Shown: piece by piece, positions 26,520-35,756 of the stretch
Position numbering within the stretch: the first letter of the stretch is position 1
Layout: every line of letters begins with the position of its first letter
NCBI GenBank assembly: GCA_016235345.1
Contig: JACRLG010000013.1
Location: 117,667 to 181,666 of the forward strand
Direction of reading: 5' to 3'
Length of the DNA: 64,000 bases
DNA from: Deltaproteobacteria bacterium
GTDB lineage: Bacteria > Desulfobacterota > Desulfobacteria > Desulfobacterales > Desulfatibacillaceae
Notes under the pieces: generated by a model
Told to the model about the DNA's origin: nothing
Databases searched by the model: none
What the model saw: only the letters and a program-made list of their open reading frames with translations
Translations under genes and position numbers: made by a program

Positions 26520-28019
26520 ATGTCCGAAGCGGTAAATCTTGGGGGATTCCAACCGGATGTCGTCATTGTGGGCGGCGGGCTTTCCGGGCTCACGGCGGGC
26601 CTTGGGCTTGTCCAAAACGGGTTGAAGCCCCTGATCCTGGAGCGCGACGCCATACTGGGCGGCAGGGCCAGAAGCTGGATCGACCCCGTAACGGGCGACT
26701 CCGTAACCGTGGGGCCGCACATCTTTCTTTCCGAGTATCCCAACATGCGCAAATTCCTGGGAATGCTTGGAACGGATGACCGCATAGTGTGGCAGAAGGG
26801 CCGTTTCATAGACATAGTGGACGGCGAAAAAATCACCGAGATCAGGATGAGGCCCCTCCCCCCGCCAACCCATTACGTTCCGGCCATAATCGAAAACCCG
26901 AAGTTTTTCCCGTTTAAGGACATCCGCTCCAACCGCCTGACGGCCCTGATGTGCATGGGGCTTTCCGAAGAGGACGTCTTAACCCTGGACCGCATGGACG
27001 CCTTAACCGTCCTTCGCCGCCTTGGGGTCACCGAGGATTACATAAAAAATTTCTGGGCCTTCACGGGTCTCGCCATCATGAACGTACCCCTTTCGGAGTG
27101 CTCGGCAGGCTCCATCATGCGCTTTTTCAAGCTCATGATAAGCCACAAGCAATATGACGTGGGCTTCGGCGATTCGGGCCTTGGGGACATGTTCACCGAG
27201 CAGGCGAAGGCCCTGATCGAAAAAGGCGGGGGCCGGGTGCTCACGGGGGTTGAGGTGAGCCGCATCACCGGTGAAGGCGACAGGGCAACCGGAGTAAGAC
27301 TTAAAGACGGAACCGAAATAGTTGCAGGGCACGTGCTGGCCGCCCTTCCGCCCACCCAGCTTGGGGCCATAGTGCCCGAAGCCTGGAAAAGGTTCAAAAA
27401 GCCCTTCAGCACCGCGCACAAGTTCGCGCCCTCGCCCTACATCTCCACCTACCTGTGGTTTGACCGCAAGCTCACAAGCCGCCAGTTCTGGGCCAGGAAG
27501 TATGACGAAAACGACCTGAACTGCGATTTCTACGATTATTCCAATATCTACAGAAACAGGAAAACCGACACCAGCCTCATCACCACCAACTGCATCTACT
27601 GCGCCCGTTTTTCCCACATGACAGACGCCCAGGTGGTGGAAAGAACGGTGAGGGAGCTTTCGGATTTCCTGCCCGAAGCCGCCAGCGCGAAGCTGGTCCA
27701 CAGCCTCGTTGTGCGCATCCCCATGGCCATCCACTGCCCCGGCGTGGGGGTGGAGAGCCTTCGTCCGGCGGTCGACACCGACGTGTTAAACCTGAAGGTT
27801 GCCGGAGACTGGATTCAGACCAATGTTCCGGCATCCATGGAAAGCGCCTGCGGATCGGGCTGGCTGGCAGCCCAAGCCATACTGGCCGAGATGGGAAGGG
27901 ACGCATCCTATTACGTGAAGCGTTCGCCCAGCCAGGGAATCGCCGCAATTGTGGAGCATCTCACCCCGCGCCTTCGCCCCATAGGGCTTGTACCGGATCC
28001 CAAAGATTACGTGGTCTGA
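26520..28019 (+). CDS. FAD-dependent oxidoreductase, phytoene desaturase/amine oxidase-like
   Basis: A 499-residue flavoprotein. The dinucleotide fold VIVGGGLSGLTAGLGL lies at residues 14-29, followed by ERDAILGGRARSW, as in carotenoid desaturases and the hopanoid enzyme HpnE. The C-terminal FAD segment is LKVAGDWIQTNVPASMESACGSG. No isoprenoid synthesis gene is adjacent, so the substrate (carotenoid, squalene-type or other) is unknown. AAGGGGG precedes the ATG. Its stop codon takes part in the next repeat. Confidence 0.82.
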   Translation: MSEAVNLGGFQPDVVIVGGGLSGLTAGLGLVQNGLKPLILERDAILGGRARSWIDPVTGDSVTVGPHIFLSEYPNMRKFLGMLGTDDRIVWQKGRFIDIVDGEKITEIRMRPLPPPTHYVPAIIENPKFFPFKDIRSNRLTALMCMGLSEEDVLTLDRMDALTVLRRLGVTEDYIKNFWAFTGLAIMNVPLSECSAGSIMRFFKLMISHKQYDVGFGDSGLGDMFTEQAKALIEKGGGRVLTGVEVSRITGEGDRATGVRLKDGTEIVAGHVLAALPPTQLGAIVPEAWKRFKKPFSTAHKFAPSPYISTYLWFDRKLTSRQFWARKYDENDLNCDFYDYSNIYRNRKTDTSLITTNCIYCARFSHMTDAQVVERTVRELSDFLPEAASAKLVHSLVVRIPMAIHCPGVGVESLRPAVDTDVLNLKVAGDWIQTNVPASMESACGSGWLAAQAILAEMGRDASYYVKRSPSQGIAAIVEHLTPRLRPIGLVPDPKDYVV

Positions 28020-28143
28020 AATCCTGTCTAAAAACGCGAACTGCTGTGTCGCGATTCAAAGCCAATTCCGCCACGTACCTTTGGTACGCTTGCTCATTGG
28101 CTTCTCGCGCTCCTTGCATTTCATCGTTTTTATCCAGGATTTG
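28019..28143 (+). repeat. Family A hairpin repeat, oxidoreductase copy
   Basis: A 125-nt element whose left arm AAATCCTG starts with the last A of the TGA stop; the right arm CAGGATTT matches it, whereas most copies have AGCCTG with CAGGCT. Conserved GAACTGCTGTGTC and CTCCTTGCATTTCAT; inner stem AAAGCCAAT with ATTGGCTT; apex ACGTAC-ctttg-GTACG. Confidence 0.9.
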
Positions 28144-28156
28144 CATATAGCCATTT

Positions 28157-28184
28157 TTACAGTTGGTAACGATAAGCTATCATT
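28157..28184 (+). promoter_or_regulatory. Sigma-70-type promoter for dctP
   Basis: TTTACA, a 16-nt spacer and TATCAT, 38 nt before the dctP ATG and just after the hairpin repeat. Confidence 0.55.
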
Positions 28185-28221
28185 AAGGATAAACTGCTAT
28201 TCTTTACTCTCCGGGGGGAAG

Positions 28222-29271
28222 ATGAAAACAACGTATATCGGAAGGGTGGCGGCCCTGGCCATGGTCCTGATGCTGGCGCTTTCGGGTTTCGCGGTGCCCG
28301 TTTCACGGGCCGCAGAAAAAAAGCCCCTGCACGTTTTCAAGATGGCCACCATCGCCCCCAAGGGCACGGGCTGGGCCAGGCAGTACGAGGAAATAATGCT
28401 CCCGGAAATCAACAGGGCCACCAACGGCGAGGTGGCCTTCAAGTGCTTCTGGGGCGGGGTGATGGGCGATGACGAGGACATCGTCAAAAAGATGCGCTTA
28501 GGCCAGATCGACACCGCAGCAGTCTCCGGCCAGGGTGTGGGGGCCATCTGCCCCGCCATGACGGTGCTTACGCTTCCCTTCCTCTTCAACAACTACGGGG
28601 AGGTGGATTACATAAGGGAGAAGATGTTCGCGTCCTTCGACCTTCTCACCAACGCCCAGGGCTTCAAGCTGATTTTCTGGATTGACCAGGACTTTGACCA
28701 GCTTTACTCCACCAAATACGATTTTTCGAGCCCGGATCATTTCAGGCAGGCCAAGTTCCTCACCTGGTACGGCCCGGTGGAGGAAAAATGCCTGGAAGCC
28801 CTTGGAGCCTCGCCCATCCCGGTGAACGTGCCGGAGGCGGCCTCGTCGGTCCGGCAGGGGGTGGTGGACGCCCTGATCTGCCCGGCCTTCGGCATAATCG
28901 GGTTTCAGATGCAGAGCCAGATCAAGTTCATGAACCCGATAAAGATCCGCTACTCCCCGGCCCTGGCGGTGTTTTCCGCCAAGAGTTGGACCAGGATGCC
29001 CGAAAAATACAGGGCCCCCATGGACGTGGACCGGGACAGGCTGGTCAACAGGTTTCTTGCGGCAACGAGGAAGGACAACGAAAAGGCCCTGACGGCCCTG
29101 GTGCGCTACGGAGTGAGAAAGACCCAGGTGGACGCAAAAACCATGGACGCCATGCGGAAAAAAACCAGGCCTGCGTGGGACGCCCTTGCGGGGAAAATTT
29201 ACACCCGGCAGACCCTGGATGAAATTTTGCGCCATCTGGCGGAGTATCGCAAAAAACACCAAGGGGCGTGA
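28222..29271 (+). CDS. dctP: TRAP transporter substrate-binding protein, DctP type
   Basis: A 349-residue periplasmic binding protein. A signal peptide (LAMVLMLALSGFAVPVSRA) is followed by FKMATIAPKGTGWARQYEEI, GEVAFKCFWGGVMGDDEDIVKKMRLGQID and RQGVVDALICP, typical of the DctP7 fold that binds organic acids. The start at 28222 has GGGGGGAAG upstream; an open frame reaching back to 27988 runs through a repeat and is not coding. No DctQ/DctM membrane genes adjoin, so it may serve a distant permease. Confidence 0.9.
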   Translation: MKTTYIGRVAALAMVLMLALSGFAVPVSRAAEKKPLHVFKMATIAPKGTGWARQYEEIMLPEINRATNGEVAFKCFWGGVMGDDEDIVKKMRLGQIDTAAVSGQGVGAICPAMTVLTLPFLFNNYGEVDYIREKMFASFDLLTNAQGFKLIFWIDQDFDQLYSTKYDFSSPDHFRQAKFLTWYGPVEEKCLEALGASPIPVNVPEAASSVRQGVVDALICPAFGIIGFQMQSQIKFMNPIKIRYSPALAVFSAKSWTRMPEKYRAPMDVDRDRLVNRFLAATRKDNEKALTALVRYGVRKTQVDAKTMDAMRKKTRPAWDALAGKIYTRQTLDEILRHLAEYRKKHQGA

Positions 29272-29408
29272 AAGCCCGTCTAAAAACGCGAACTGCTGTG
29301 TCAGAGCAAAGCGGGCGGGTCGTCATGTACGACAAGTACTATTCCTTCCCGCCCGCTTCACTCAACCTTCGCATTTCATCGCCAATATTCAGACTGGCAT
29401 CCAGGCTT
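29271..29408 (+). repeat. Family A hairpin repeat with altered right arm
   Basis: Starts at the last base of the dctP TGA. Left AAGCCCGTCTAAAAACG and GAACTGCTGTGTCAG; inner stem AAGCGGGCGGG with CCCGCCCGCTT; apex GTAC-gacaa-GTAC; right CCTTCGCATTTCATCG. The expected CGTTTTTA arm is replaced by CCAATATTCAGACTGGC before ATCCAGGCTT. The same replacement occurs at 3228-3300. Confidence 0.85.
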
Positions 29409-29472
29409 CGGATTCGGCCTTTTTCAAGATGATGGCAAAAAGCAATACGCGGCGGCCATGACGTGGCTGGAA

Positions 29473-30024
29473 TCAGGTTGCGGGGTGGTCGCCCCTGAGA
29501 TAGGCCGCGTTCACCACGTCCTTGTCGTAGGAGCGGAAGATCAGGCGTTCCCGGTAAAGGCGGTCCCGTGGTATGGGCGGCGTTGGGCTTAAAAGCCTGG
29601 ATGCGTCGTTTTTGGGGGGGATGGCCGAAAGCCCCCTGCCGAAGCGCTTTCCGGTTTCGGAATCGAGGATTACGGCGTCCTTGCCGTCCGACGATACCGC
29701 AAGCCTAGCCGGAGTTTCGGATATTATCCGGGCTGCGGCCAGGGCCATACGCTCCCAGGAATCTATGCTCCCCGCCGCCGTCTTCACGGTCATGAAGGGC
29801 CTGCCCTCCACGAAAACGAGAAGGTCCACCGCCGAGCGATAGATCACGCCCTCACCTATTTCAAAGGACAGGGGGAAATCCACTCGTATGTCGCTTTTTT
29901 CGTAACCGAGCTCATCCACCAGAAAGCGTTCCACCGCCTGGCGGTTTTGTTCGCACCCGGAATCGGGCACGGTCTTTCCCGTCACGTAGTCCAAAAGGCT
30001 TTTGGGGTGAGCAGGGGAGGTCAT
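29473..30024 (-). CDS. HsdR N-terminal-like (HSDR_N_2) domain protein
   Basis: A 183-residue protein with the nuclease-like fold found at the N-terminus of type I restriction R subunits (VERFLVDELGYEKSDIRVDFPLSF, RSAVDLLVFVEGRPFMTVK). It lacks helicase domains and stands at the end of the rplU-rsfS operon. Such stand-alone proteins are common in Desulfobacterota and are of unknown function. The ATG at 30024 overlaps the rsfS stop; a GTG one codon earlier is an alternative. Confidence 0.75.
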   Translation of the reverse strand: MTSPAHPKSLLDYVTGKTVPDSGCEQNRQAVERFLVDELGYEKSDIRVDFPLSFEIGEGVIYRSAVDLLVFVEGRPFMTVKTAAGSIDSWERMALAAARIISETPARLAVSSDGKDAVILDSETGKRFGRGLSAIPPKNDASRLLSPTPPIPRDRLYRERLIFRSYDKDVVNAAYLRGDHPAT

Positions 30025-30518
30025 CACCGGTTCCTTTCCTCTTTCCAGAATCGGTCGTCATCTTCGGTTTCATCATCTTCAATGGGGGCGGAGGCGTCTT
30101 CATCCTCGCCGAAATCGTCTTCCCCGTCGTCTTCGGCGTTCGCCGTCTGAACGTGGATACGTGGGGCCTCGGCCCAGAGGCCCTCAAGATCGAAGCGCAA
30201 CCTCTGCGCCTCGAAAAACACGTGGATCACCACGTCTCCGTAATCCAGCAGAATCCACTGGTTTTCCGGCCTGCCCTCCACGCCTATGGGCTTGATTTTT
30301 TTTGCGGCCAGGAAGTTCTCCGCAGCGTCGGCGATGGCGTCCGCCTGGCGGGTGGAGCGAGCCGAGGCCACTATGAACCAGTCCGCAACGCTGGAAATCC
30401 CCCGCAGATCAAGGGCCATGACGTTTTTGGCTTTGCGGAGGCCCATGGCCTCCAGGAACGGGGCTATGCCCGTTTCGTCCAGGGCAATTTTCTTCTGAGC
30501 CCTTTTGATGTTGCTCAC
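30024..30518 (-). CDS. rsfS: Ribosomal silencing factor RsfS
   Basis: RsfS binds L14 and blocks subunit joining when nutrients are scarce. The 164-residue product starts at GTG 30518, overlapping the nadD stop (GTGA). The DUF143 core is clear: LRGISSVADWFIVASARSTRQ, ENQWILLDYGDVVIHVFF. After it comes an unusual ~45-residue strongly acidic tail (runs of D and E) that is not part of the core fold. Neighbours nadD and obgE are the classic context. Confidence 0.93.
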   Translation of the reverse strand: MSNIKRAQKKIALDETGIAPFLEAMGLRKAKNVMALDLRGISSVADWFIVASARSTRQADAIADAAENFLAAKKIKPIGVEGRPENQWILLDYGDVVIHVFFEAQRLRFDLEGLWAEAPRIHVQTANAEDDGEDDFGEDEDASAPIEDDETEDDDRFWKEERNR

Positions 30519-31153
30519 AGGTAAAGACCTTTTTCTTGAATGTAGTGAAACACGGCGTCGGTGACCAGAAAACGTATGCTGCGCCTCCCGGCCACGGCCC
30601 GGCGTATGGCTGAAGACGAGATGGCAAGGCTGGTGCAAGCAAAATACTCGATTCCCAGGCTTTTGTCACCAGCCTTTTCCAGGATCGGGGCAAGGCGGGC
30701 GGAAATATACGCCTCCATCGCCCTTCGGCCCGGTTCCGCAAAGCCCGGACGGTTCATCACCACGAACCGTGCAAGGGGAAAAAGGCTCTCGTATTCCTTC
30801 CATGTGTGGATTTCCAGAAAGGCGTCCAGCCCCACCAGGAAAAAGCGCTCCCAGTTGGGATATTTGTCCCGGAAAAAGGAAAGCGTTTCAATGGTATAGG
30901 ACGGAACCGGGCGACTGGTCTCCACGTCCGAGGCCACGAAGCCGGGCGTGTTTTCCACGGCAAGCGCCGTCATGGCGAAGCGGTCGGCGCTTGCGGCAAT
31001 ACCTCCGGTGGCCTTGTGGGGAGCCCGGAAGGAAGGCACGAAATGGACCGTTTCCAGCCCGAACGCCTCCTGCGCCTCCAGAGCGGCCCTTAAATGCCCC
31101 AGGTGGATGGGGTCGAAGGTCCCGCCGAATATGCCCAGCCTTTTGCGCGGCAT
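30515..31153 (-). CDS. nadD: Nicotinate-nucleotide adenylyltransferase
   Basis: NadD makes NaAD from nicotinate mononucleotide in NAD synthesis. The 212-residue product has the nucleotidyltransferase motif GGTFDPIHLGHLRAA at its start and the terminal ISSSAIRRAVAGRRSIRFLV. It lies between a small membrane-protein gene and rsfS on the same strand. Confidence 0.94.
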   Translation of the reverse strand: MPRKRLGIFGGTFDPIHLGHLRAALEAQEAFGLETVHFVPSFRAPHKATGGIAASADRFAMTALAVENTPGFVASDVETSRPVPSYTIETLSFFRDKYPNWERFFLVGLDAFLEIHTWKEYESLFPLARFVVMNRPGFAEPGRRAMEAYISARLAPILEKAGDKSLGIEYFACTSLAISSSAIRRAVAGRRSIRFLVTDAVFHYIQEKGLYL

Positions 31154-31215
31154 TGTTGAAAAAACCTCACCCGGCTGCCATAAAAGGTCCGGCCGCTTTT
31201 TTCACTACCCGTAAT

Positions 31216-31545
31216 TCAATAGAACCCGCCACTCAACCATACATATATAAATAAACCTGCAAACAATACAGGCGCTGCACTATATCCAACAGCCGCCAAG
31301 ATAAGCAAAGTGCGAAGGGACAGGCCAAAAACTTGCTGATTTTTCCTACGCTTAACAGCGGCATATAAGAAGATAAGACAAGTGATGGCATTGAAATCCA
31401 ACGCAAAACCTATAAAAAAAGGCCTTGATATGCTAAGCGCATCGCGGAACTCAATAATAGCGATGAAACTGGTAAGGCCACTAAAAAAGAAAATTATTAA
31501 GAGCACCAGGGTCGCTAGGGTTTTGCGCAGAATGATAAGGTTCAT
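31216..31545 (-). CDS. Small three-helix membrane protein, unknown
   Basis: A 109-residue product (115 if the upstream ATG at 31563 is used; GGAGAG sits 10 nt before 31545). Three hydrophobic segments (LATLVLLIIFFFSGLTSFIAI, FIGFALDFNAITCLIFLYAAV, TLLILAAVGYSAAPVLFAGLFIYVW) predict an inner-membrane protein. Base composition is more AT-rich than the flanking proA and nadD, so it may be a later insertion into this conserved cluster. I do not recognise the family. Confidence 0.6.
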   Translation of the reverse strand: MNLIILRKTLATLVLLIIFFFSGLTSFIAIIEFRDALSISRPFFIGFALDFNAITCLIFLYAAVKRRKNQQVFGLSLRTLLILAAVGYSAAPVLFAGLFIYVWLSGGFY

Positions 31546-31574
31546 GAAGGGCGATCTCTCCATTGCATTAACCG

Positions 31575-32825
31575 TCAGGACCTCACCTGCCCACTCCCCA
31601 TCACCACGAATTTTTTCGCCGTCAGCTCGTCAACACCCATTGGGCCGAAGGCGTGGAGCTTGGAGGTGGAGATTCCGATCTCCGCCCCAAGGCCAAGCTG
31701 GCCGCCGTCGTTGAAACGGGTGGAGGCGTTCACCGCCACCATGCTTGCGTCGGCCTCCCGCACGAAACGCTTGGCGCGTTCAAGGCTTGTGGTCACTATG
31801 GCCTCTGAATGCTGGGAGCCGTAACGGGCGATGTGGTCAAGGGCCTCGTCCATGTTCGCCACCACCTTCACGGCCAGGATCAGGTCAAGGAACTCGAAGC
31901 CGTAATCGGTCTCAGCGGCCGCCTTGGCCCAGGGAAGAACGGCGCAGGTCTTGGGGCAGCCCCTTATTTCCACGCCAGCGCCTTTGAGGCTTTTTCCCGC
32001 CAGGGCCAGGAATTGTTCCGCCTCATCCTTGTGGACCAGAAGGGTTTCCAGGGCATTGCACACCCCCGGCCTCTGGACCTTGGCGTTCATCACGATTTTT
32101 TCGGCCATGGCGAGGTCGCAGCCAGAGTCAACGTAAACGTGGCACACGCCCTTGTAGTGCTTCAAAACCGGAATCCGCGAATGCTCGCAGACAAAGCGTA
32201 TAAGGCCCTCGCCGCCTCTGGGAATCACGAGGTCGATCTCTTCCTCGCAGGCAAGCAGAATCTTCACCGCCTCCCGGTCGGTGACCGGCACCACCTGAAC
32301 GCAGTTTTCGGGCAGGCCGTTTTCCGAAAGGGCTTCGCGGATTATGTCGCCAAGTATGCGGTTGGAGCGTATGGCCTCCGAGCCGCCCCGGAGTATCACG
32401 GCGTTTCCGGCCTTCAGACACAGGCCCGCCGAATCCACGGTGACGTTGGGGCGGGACTCGTAGATCATGCACACCACACCCAAGGGAATGCGCATCCGGG
32501 CCACTTCCAGGCCGTTGGGGCGCACCACGGTTTCGGTGAGGCTTCCTATGGGATCGGCTAGGGCCGCGACCTCGGAAAGGCCCTGGATCATCCCGGCTAT
32601 CACCTTGTCGGTTACCGTAAGGCGGTCGATCATGGCTGAGGAAAGCCCGCGCTCCCTTGCTTCCGCAACGTCTTTGGCGTTTTCGGCCTTGATCTTGTCA
32701 GCCTGGGCTTTTAATTTTTTGGCGATCGAGCCCAAAACCGCGTTCTTGACGGTTCCGGGGCAGGCGGCCATTTTTCGGGAGGCTTCCCGCGCGGCCTTGG
32801 CCATTTTTTCGATGGAGTCACGCAT
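31575..32825 (-). CDS. proA: Gamma-glutamyl phosphate reductase
   Basis: ProA reduces glutamyl-5-phosphate to the semialdehyde in proline synthesis. The 416-residue product has the aldehyde-dehydrogenase-type fold with SRPNVTVDSAGLCLKAGNA, IPRGGEGLIRFV, the catalytic Cys in QRPGVCNALETLL and the signature segment near VNASTRFNDGGQLGLGAEIGIS. Its start overlaps the end of proB by 8 nt. Confidence 0.96.
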   Translation of the reverse strand: MRDSIEKMAKAAREASRKMAACPGTVKNAVLGSIAKKLKAQADKIKAENAKDVAEARERGLSSAMIDRLTVTDKVIAGMIQGLSEVAALADPIGSLTETVVRPNGLEVARMRIPLGVVCMIYESRPNVTVDSAGLCLKAGNAVILRGGSEAIRSNRILGDIIREALSENGLPENCVQVVPVTDREAVKILLACEEEIDLVIPRGGEGLIRFVCEHSRIPVLKHYKGVCHVYVDSGCDLAMAEKIVMNAKVQRPGVCNALETLLVHKDEAEQFLALAGKSLKGAGVEIRGCPKTCAVLPWAKAAAETDYGFEFLDLILAVKVVANMDEALDHIARYGSQHSEAIVTTSLERAKRFVREADASMVAVNASTRFNDGGQLGLGAEIGISTSKLHAFGPMGVDELTAKKFVVMGSGQVRS

Positions 32826-34005
32826 TGGTCGAATCCTTGTCAGCTTCTTTTGCTTCGTCGATCAGAACCAGGTTGTCCCGGTGGACCACCTCGTCATGCT
32901 GGCGTCCGCCCAGAATTTCTTCGATCATTGACGAGGGCTTTCCCATGATGCGCAGGATGTCCGCCGATGAAAAGCTGGAAAGCCCCTTGGCGATGATTTT
33001 CCCGTTCCGGGCCTTGACCGCCACGGGCGAGCCTTCGGAAAAAACGCCCGAAACCTCTTTCACTCCCACCGGAAGCAGGCTTTTCTTGCCCGTCACCAGG
33101 GCTTTTTCCGCGCCTTCGTCCACAACCAGAACCCCCTTGGGCCGGGCGGCCCAGGCGAGCCAGCACTGGCGGCGGGCCATGCGTTTTTCCGAAGGGGGGA
33201 AAAAGGTGCCGCAATTTTCCCCGGAAAGCACGCTAAGTAGCGTTCCCGGCTTTTTGCCGTTGGTGATTGCAACCGGAATGCCCGCGTCCGTGGCCTTTTT
33301 GGCAGCAGCCACCTTGCTGGCCATTCCGCCCGTGCCCACGGCGCTTCCCGAACCGGCGCAGACTATATCCCGGCCCTTTTTCCCGGTGCAGGAAAGCTCC
33401 GGCACAAGCCGGGCCGAAGGGTCCGTGCGGGGGTCTGAAGTGTAGAGGCCGTCAATGTCGGTAAGAATCACCAGGGCGTCGGCGTCCAGAAGGTGCGCCA
33501 TCATGGCGGAGAGGTTGTCGTTGTCGCCGAATTTCAGCTCTTCGGTGGCTACGGTGTCGTTTTCGTTGATGATGGGGGTCACCTTCCAGGCAAGAAGCGT
33601 GGAAAGGGTGTTTCTGGCGTTCAGATAGCTGACCCGGCGCGAGAGGTCGTAACCCGCAAGAAGCACCTGGGCCACGATTTTTCCGTGCTCCTCGAAGGCC
33701 TTTTCGTACTTGCGGATTAAAGCCCCCTGGCCCACTGCGGCCACGGCCTGCTTTTCGCGCATCACGGCGGGCTTTTTGGCTATGCCCATGCGGCGCATTC
33801 CCGCAGCCACTGCCCCGGAGGACACCAGGATGACCTCCCGGCCCTGGTCCCACAGCGAGGATATCTGGCGGCTAAGCTCGGCGATGGCGGCAAGGTCCAG
33901 GCCGTCTTCGGCGGTGAGCACGGCGCTCCCCACCTTCACCACCACCCGGCGGGCCGCCGGAAGGGCCCCGCGTCCGCCCCTGGTTTCGATATCCCTGCCT
34001 TGCAT
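32818..34005 (-). CDS. proB: Glutamate 5-kinase
   Basis: ProB phosphorylates glutamate, the first and feedback-controlled step of proline synthesis. The 395-residue product has the kinase core (VVVKVGSAVLT, ILVSSGAVAAGMRRMG, INENDTVATEELKFGDND) and a C-terminal PUA domain (KGVLVVDEGAEKALV onward), the long form. It precedes proA on the same strand and follows obgE by 93 nt. Confidence 0.96.
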   Translation of the reverse strand: MQGRDIETRGGRGALPAARRVVVKVGSAVLTAEDGLDLAAIAELSRQISSLWDQGREVILVSSGAVAAGMRRMGIAKKPAVMREKQAVAAVGQGALIRKYEKAFEEHGKIVAQVLLAGYDLSRRVSYLNARNTLSTLLAWKVTPIINENDTVATEELKFGDNDNLSAMMAHLLDADALVILTDIDGLYTSDPRTDPSARLVPELSCTGKKGRDIVCAGSGSAVGTGGMASKVAAAKKATDAGIPVAITNGKKPGTLLSVLSGENCGTFFPPSEKRMARRQCWLAWAARPKGVLVVDEGAEKALVTGKKSLLPVGVKEVSGVFSEGSPVAVKARNGKIIAKGLSSFSSADILRIMGKPSSMIEEILGGRQHDEVVHRDNLVLIDEAKEADKDSTNA

Positions 34006-34098
34006 AGAAGTATTCGGATATGCGGTTCGATGTTTGTGCGAGAAGGTGCGGTTCTGCTTTCCAACCTTTTGAAATACGCCTGATTTGGTCCCGACAGC

Positions 34099-35145
34099 CT
34101 AATATCGCCTGTCGGAATTTTCCTCTTCCAGCGCCGCCTCTTTTGCCTTTTTGTCCAGGGCCGCCACCTTCCGGGCCAGAAGGAGCATGAAATCATGGGT
34201 TCCCACCCGCCCCATGGCCGAGAGGAAGATCACGTCACGGTCAAAGGCGTTCACAAAGGCGCGGAAACCGTCGGCTGCCTCCGGGATGTCGCTCTTGTTG
34301 AGCACCACGATTTCGGGCTTTTCGCATAGAAGGGGATTATAGGCCAAAAGCTCGTTTCTTACAACAGAGTATGGGGCCAAGGGATCTTCAGGGGAAAGGG
34401 CCGCAGCGTCGATCACGTGGACCAGGAGCCTCGTGCGCTCCACGTGGCGCAAAAAGCGGTCTCCAAGGCCCAGGCCCTGGTGCGCGCCTTCTATGAGACC
34501 GGGGATGTCCGCCACCACGAAGGGCTCTCCGTAGGGGCTTTCCACGACTCCGAGGTTCGGCGTAAGGGTGGTGAAGGGGTAGTTGGCGATGGCGGGTTTG
34601 GCCCCGGAAATGGCGGCTATGAGGCTGGATTTTCCAGCGTTGGGAAGGCCGATGAGGCCCACGTCGGCCAAAAGCTTCAGTTCCAGGACGAGGCTTTTTT
34701 CCTCGCCCGGCTCTCCGGGCTGGGCGAAACGCGGGGTCCGGTGGGTGGCCGTGGCGAAGTGCTTGTTGCCCTTGCCCCCCCTGCCGCCAAAGACCGCTAT
34801 AAAGCTCTGGCCGGGTTCGGTGAGGTCTGCAAGGACCTCGCCGGTTTCGGCATCTTTGATAAGCGTGCCTGGAGGCACTTCCAGGATAAGATCGTCCCCG
34901 CCGTGGCCGGTCTTCTGGACGCCCGCGCCGTTAAGCCCGTTTTCGGCCTCAAAACGGACCTTGTGGCGGAAATGGGCCAGGGTGCGGTGGTCGCGGGTGA
35001 CGGCAAAAATCACGTCGCCGCCCTTGCCGCCGTCGCCGCCGTCAGGGCCGCCTCTGGGGATGAACTTCTCCCGCCGGAAACTCACGCTTCCGGCCCCGCC
35101 GTGTCCGGCCCGAACGGAAAGCCTTGCCTCGTCTATGAATCGCAC
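34099..35145 (-). CDS. obgE: Obg/CgtA GTPase
   Basis: Obg is a GTPase of late 50S assembly and stress control. The 348-residue product begins with the glycine-rich OBG fold (VRAGHGGAGSVSFRREKFIPRGGPDGGDGGKGG). The G domain has G1 GLPNAGKSS, G3 DIPGLIEGAHQG and G4 NKSD. A C-terminal extension beyond the G domain is short. Order rplU-rpmA-obgE is the conserved arrangement. Confidence 0.96.
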   Translation of the reverse strand: MRFIDEARLSVRAGHGGAGSVSFRREKFIPRGGPDGGDGGKGGDVIFAVTRDHRTLAHFRHKVRFEAENGLNGAGVQKTGHGGDDLILEVPPGTLIKDAETGEVLADLTEPGQSFIAVFGGRGGKGNKHFATATHRTPRFAQPGEPGEEKSLVLELKLLADVGLIGLPNAGKSSLIAAISGAKPAIANYPFTTLTPNLGVVESPYGEPFVVADIPGLIEGAHQGLGLGDRFLRHVERTRLLVHVIDAAALSPEDPLAPYSVVRNELLAYNPLLCEKPEIVVLNKSDIPEAADGFRAFVNAFDRDVIFLSAMGRVGTHDFMLLLARKVAALDKKAKEAALEEENSDRRY

Positions 35146-35276
35146 AGGAAAAGCTTACCTTACAGGGATGTGATTATGGTCGCCGGAAGAGCGGACAAAC
35201 ACCGAAACCGGGGGACAGGCGAAAAAGCCTGTTTTCCCCGGTTGTGGACGCCAATCAGCCAGCGGATTTCCGCTTC

Positions 35277-35570
35277 TTAAGACGCGGCGACTGCTTCCGC
35301 CGCAACATCGGAAGCGGCTTCTGCGTAAACGCTCACCTTCTTGCGGGTGCGGTCGTAGCGCTCAAAGGTCACCCGTCCGTCAATGAGGGCGAACAGGGTG
35401 TAATCCTTGCCCATGCCCACGTTGTTGCCCGGATGAATCTTCGTGCCCACCTGGCGGATGAGAATGTTGCCCGCCCGGACCTTTTCGCCGCCGTAACGCT
35501 TTACGCCCCTGCGCTGCCCTGCCGAATCGCGGCCATTGCGGGAACTGGAGCCTGCCTTTTTGTGCGCCAT
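35277..35570 (-). CDS. rpmA: 50S ribosomal protein L27
   Basis: L27 supports tRNA placement at the peptidyl transferase centre. The 97-residue product opens [20 protein letters not shown], the canonical N-terminus, and contains [23 protein letters not shown] ~12-residue Ala-rich C-terminal extension goes beyond the usual 85 residues. Between it and obgE, 35205-35242 form a GGGG/CCCC hairpin with no U tract. Confidence 0.96.
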   Translation of the reverse strand: MAHKKAGSSSRNGRDSAGQRRGVKRYGGEKVRAGNILIRQVGTKIHPGNNVGMGKDYTLFALIDGRVTFERYDRTRKKVSVYAEAASDVAAEAVAAS

Positions 35571-35756
35571 GATAAGATTCCTCCAAAACCTCGGCCAAAA
35601 GCGCGGCGTGTCGCAACCCTTTCAGTCCCTGCAAAAGGCCGAAAGATTATTGACAGAAGCCGCAACCGGGCTTTTTTTATGGAAAAAATTTCAGCTTTGA
35701 GCGGTTTTGACGGGATGGCGGAGGTTCAGAGAACCCGCTTCATCCCGCAAACTGCA

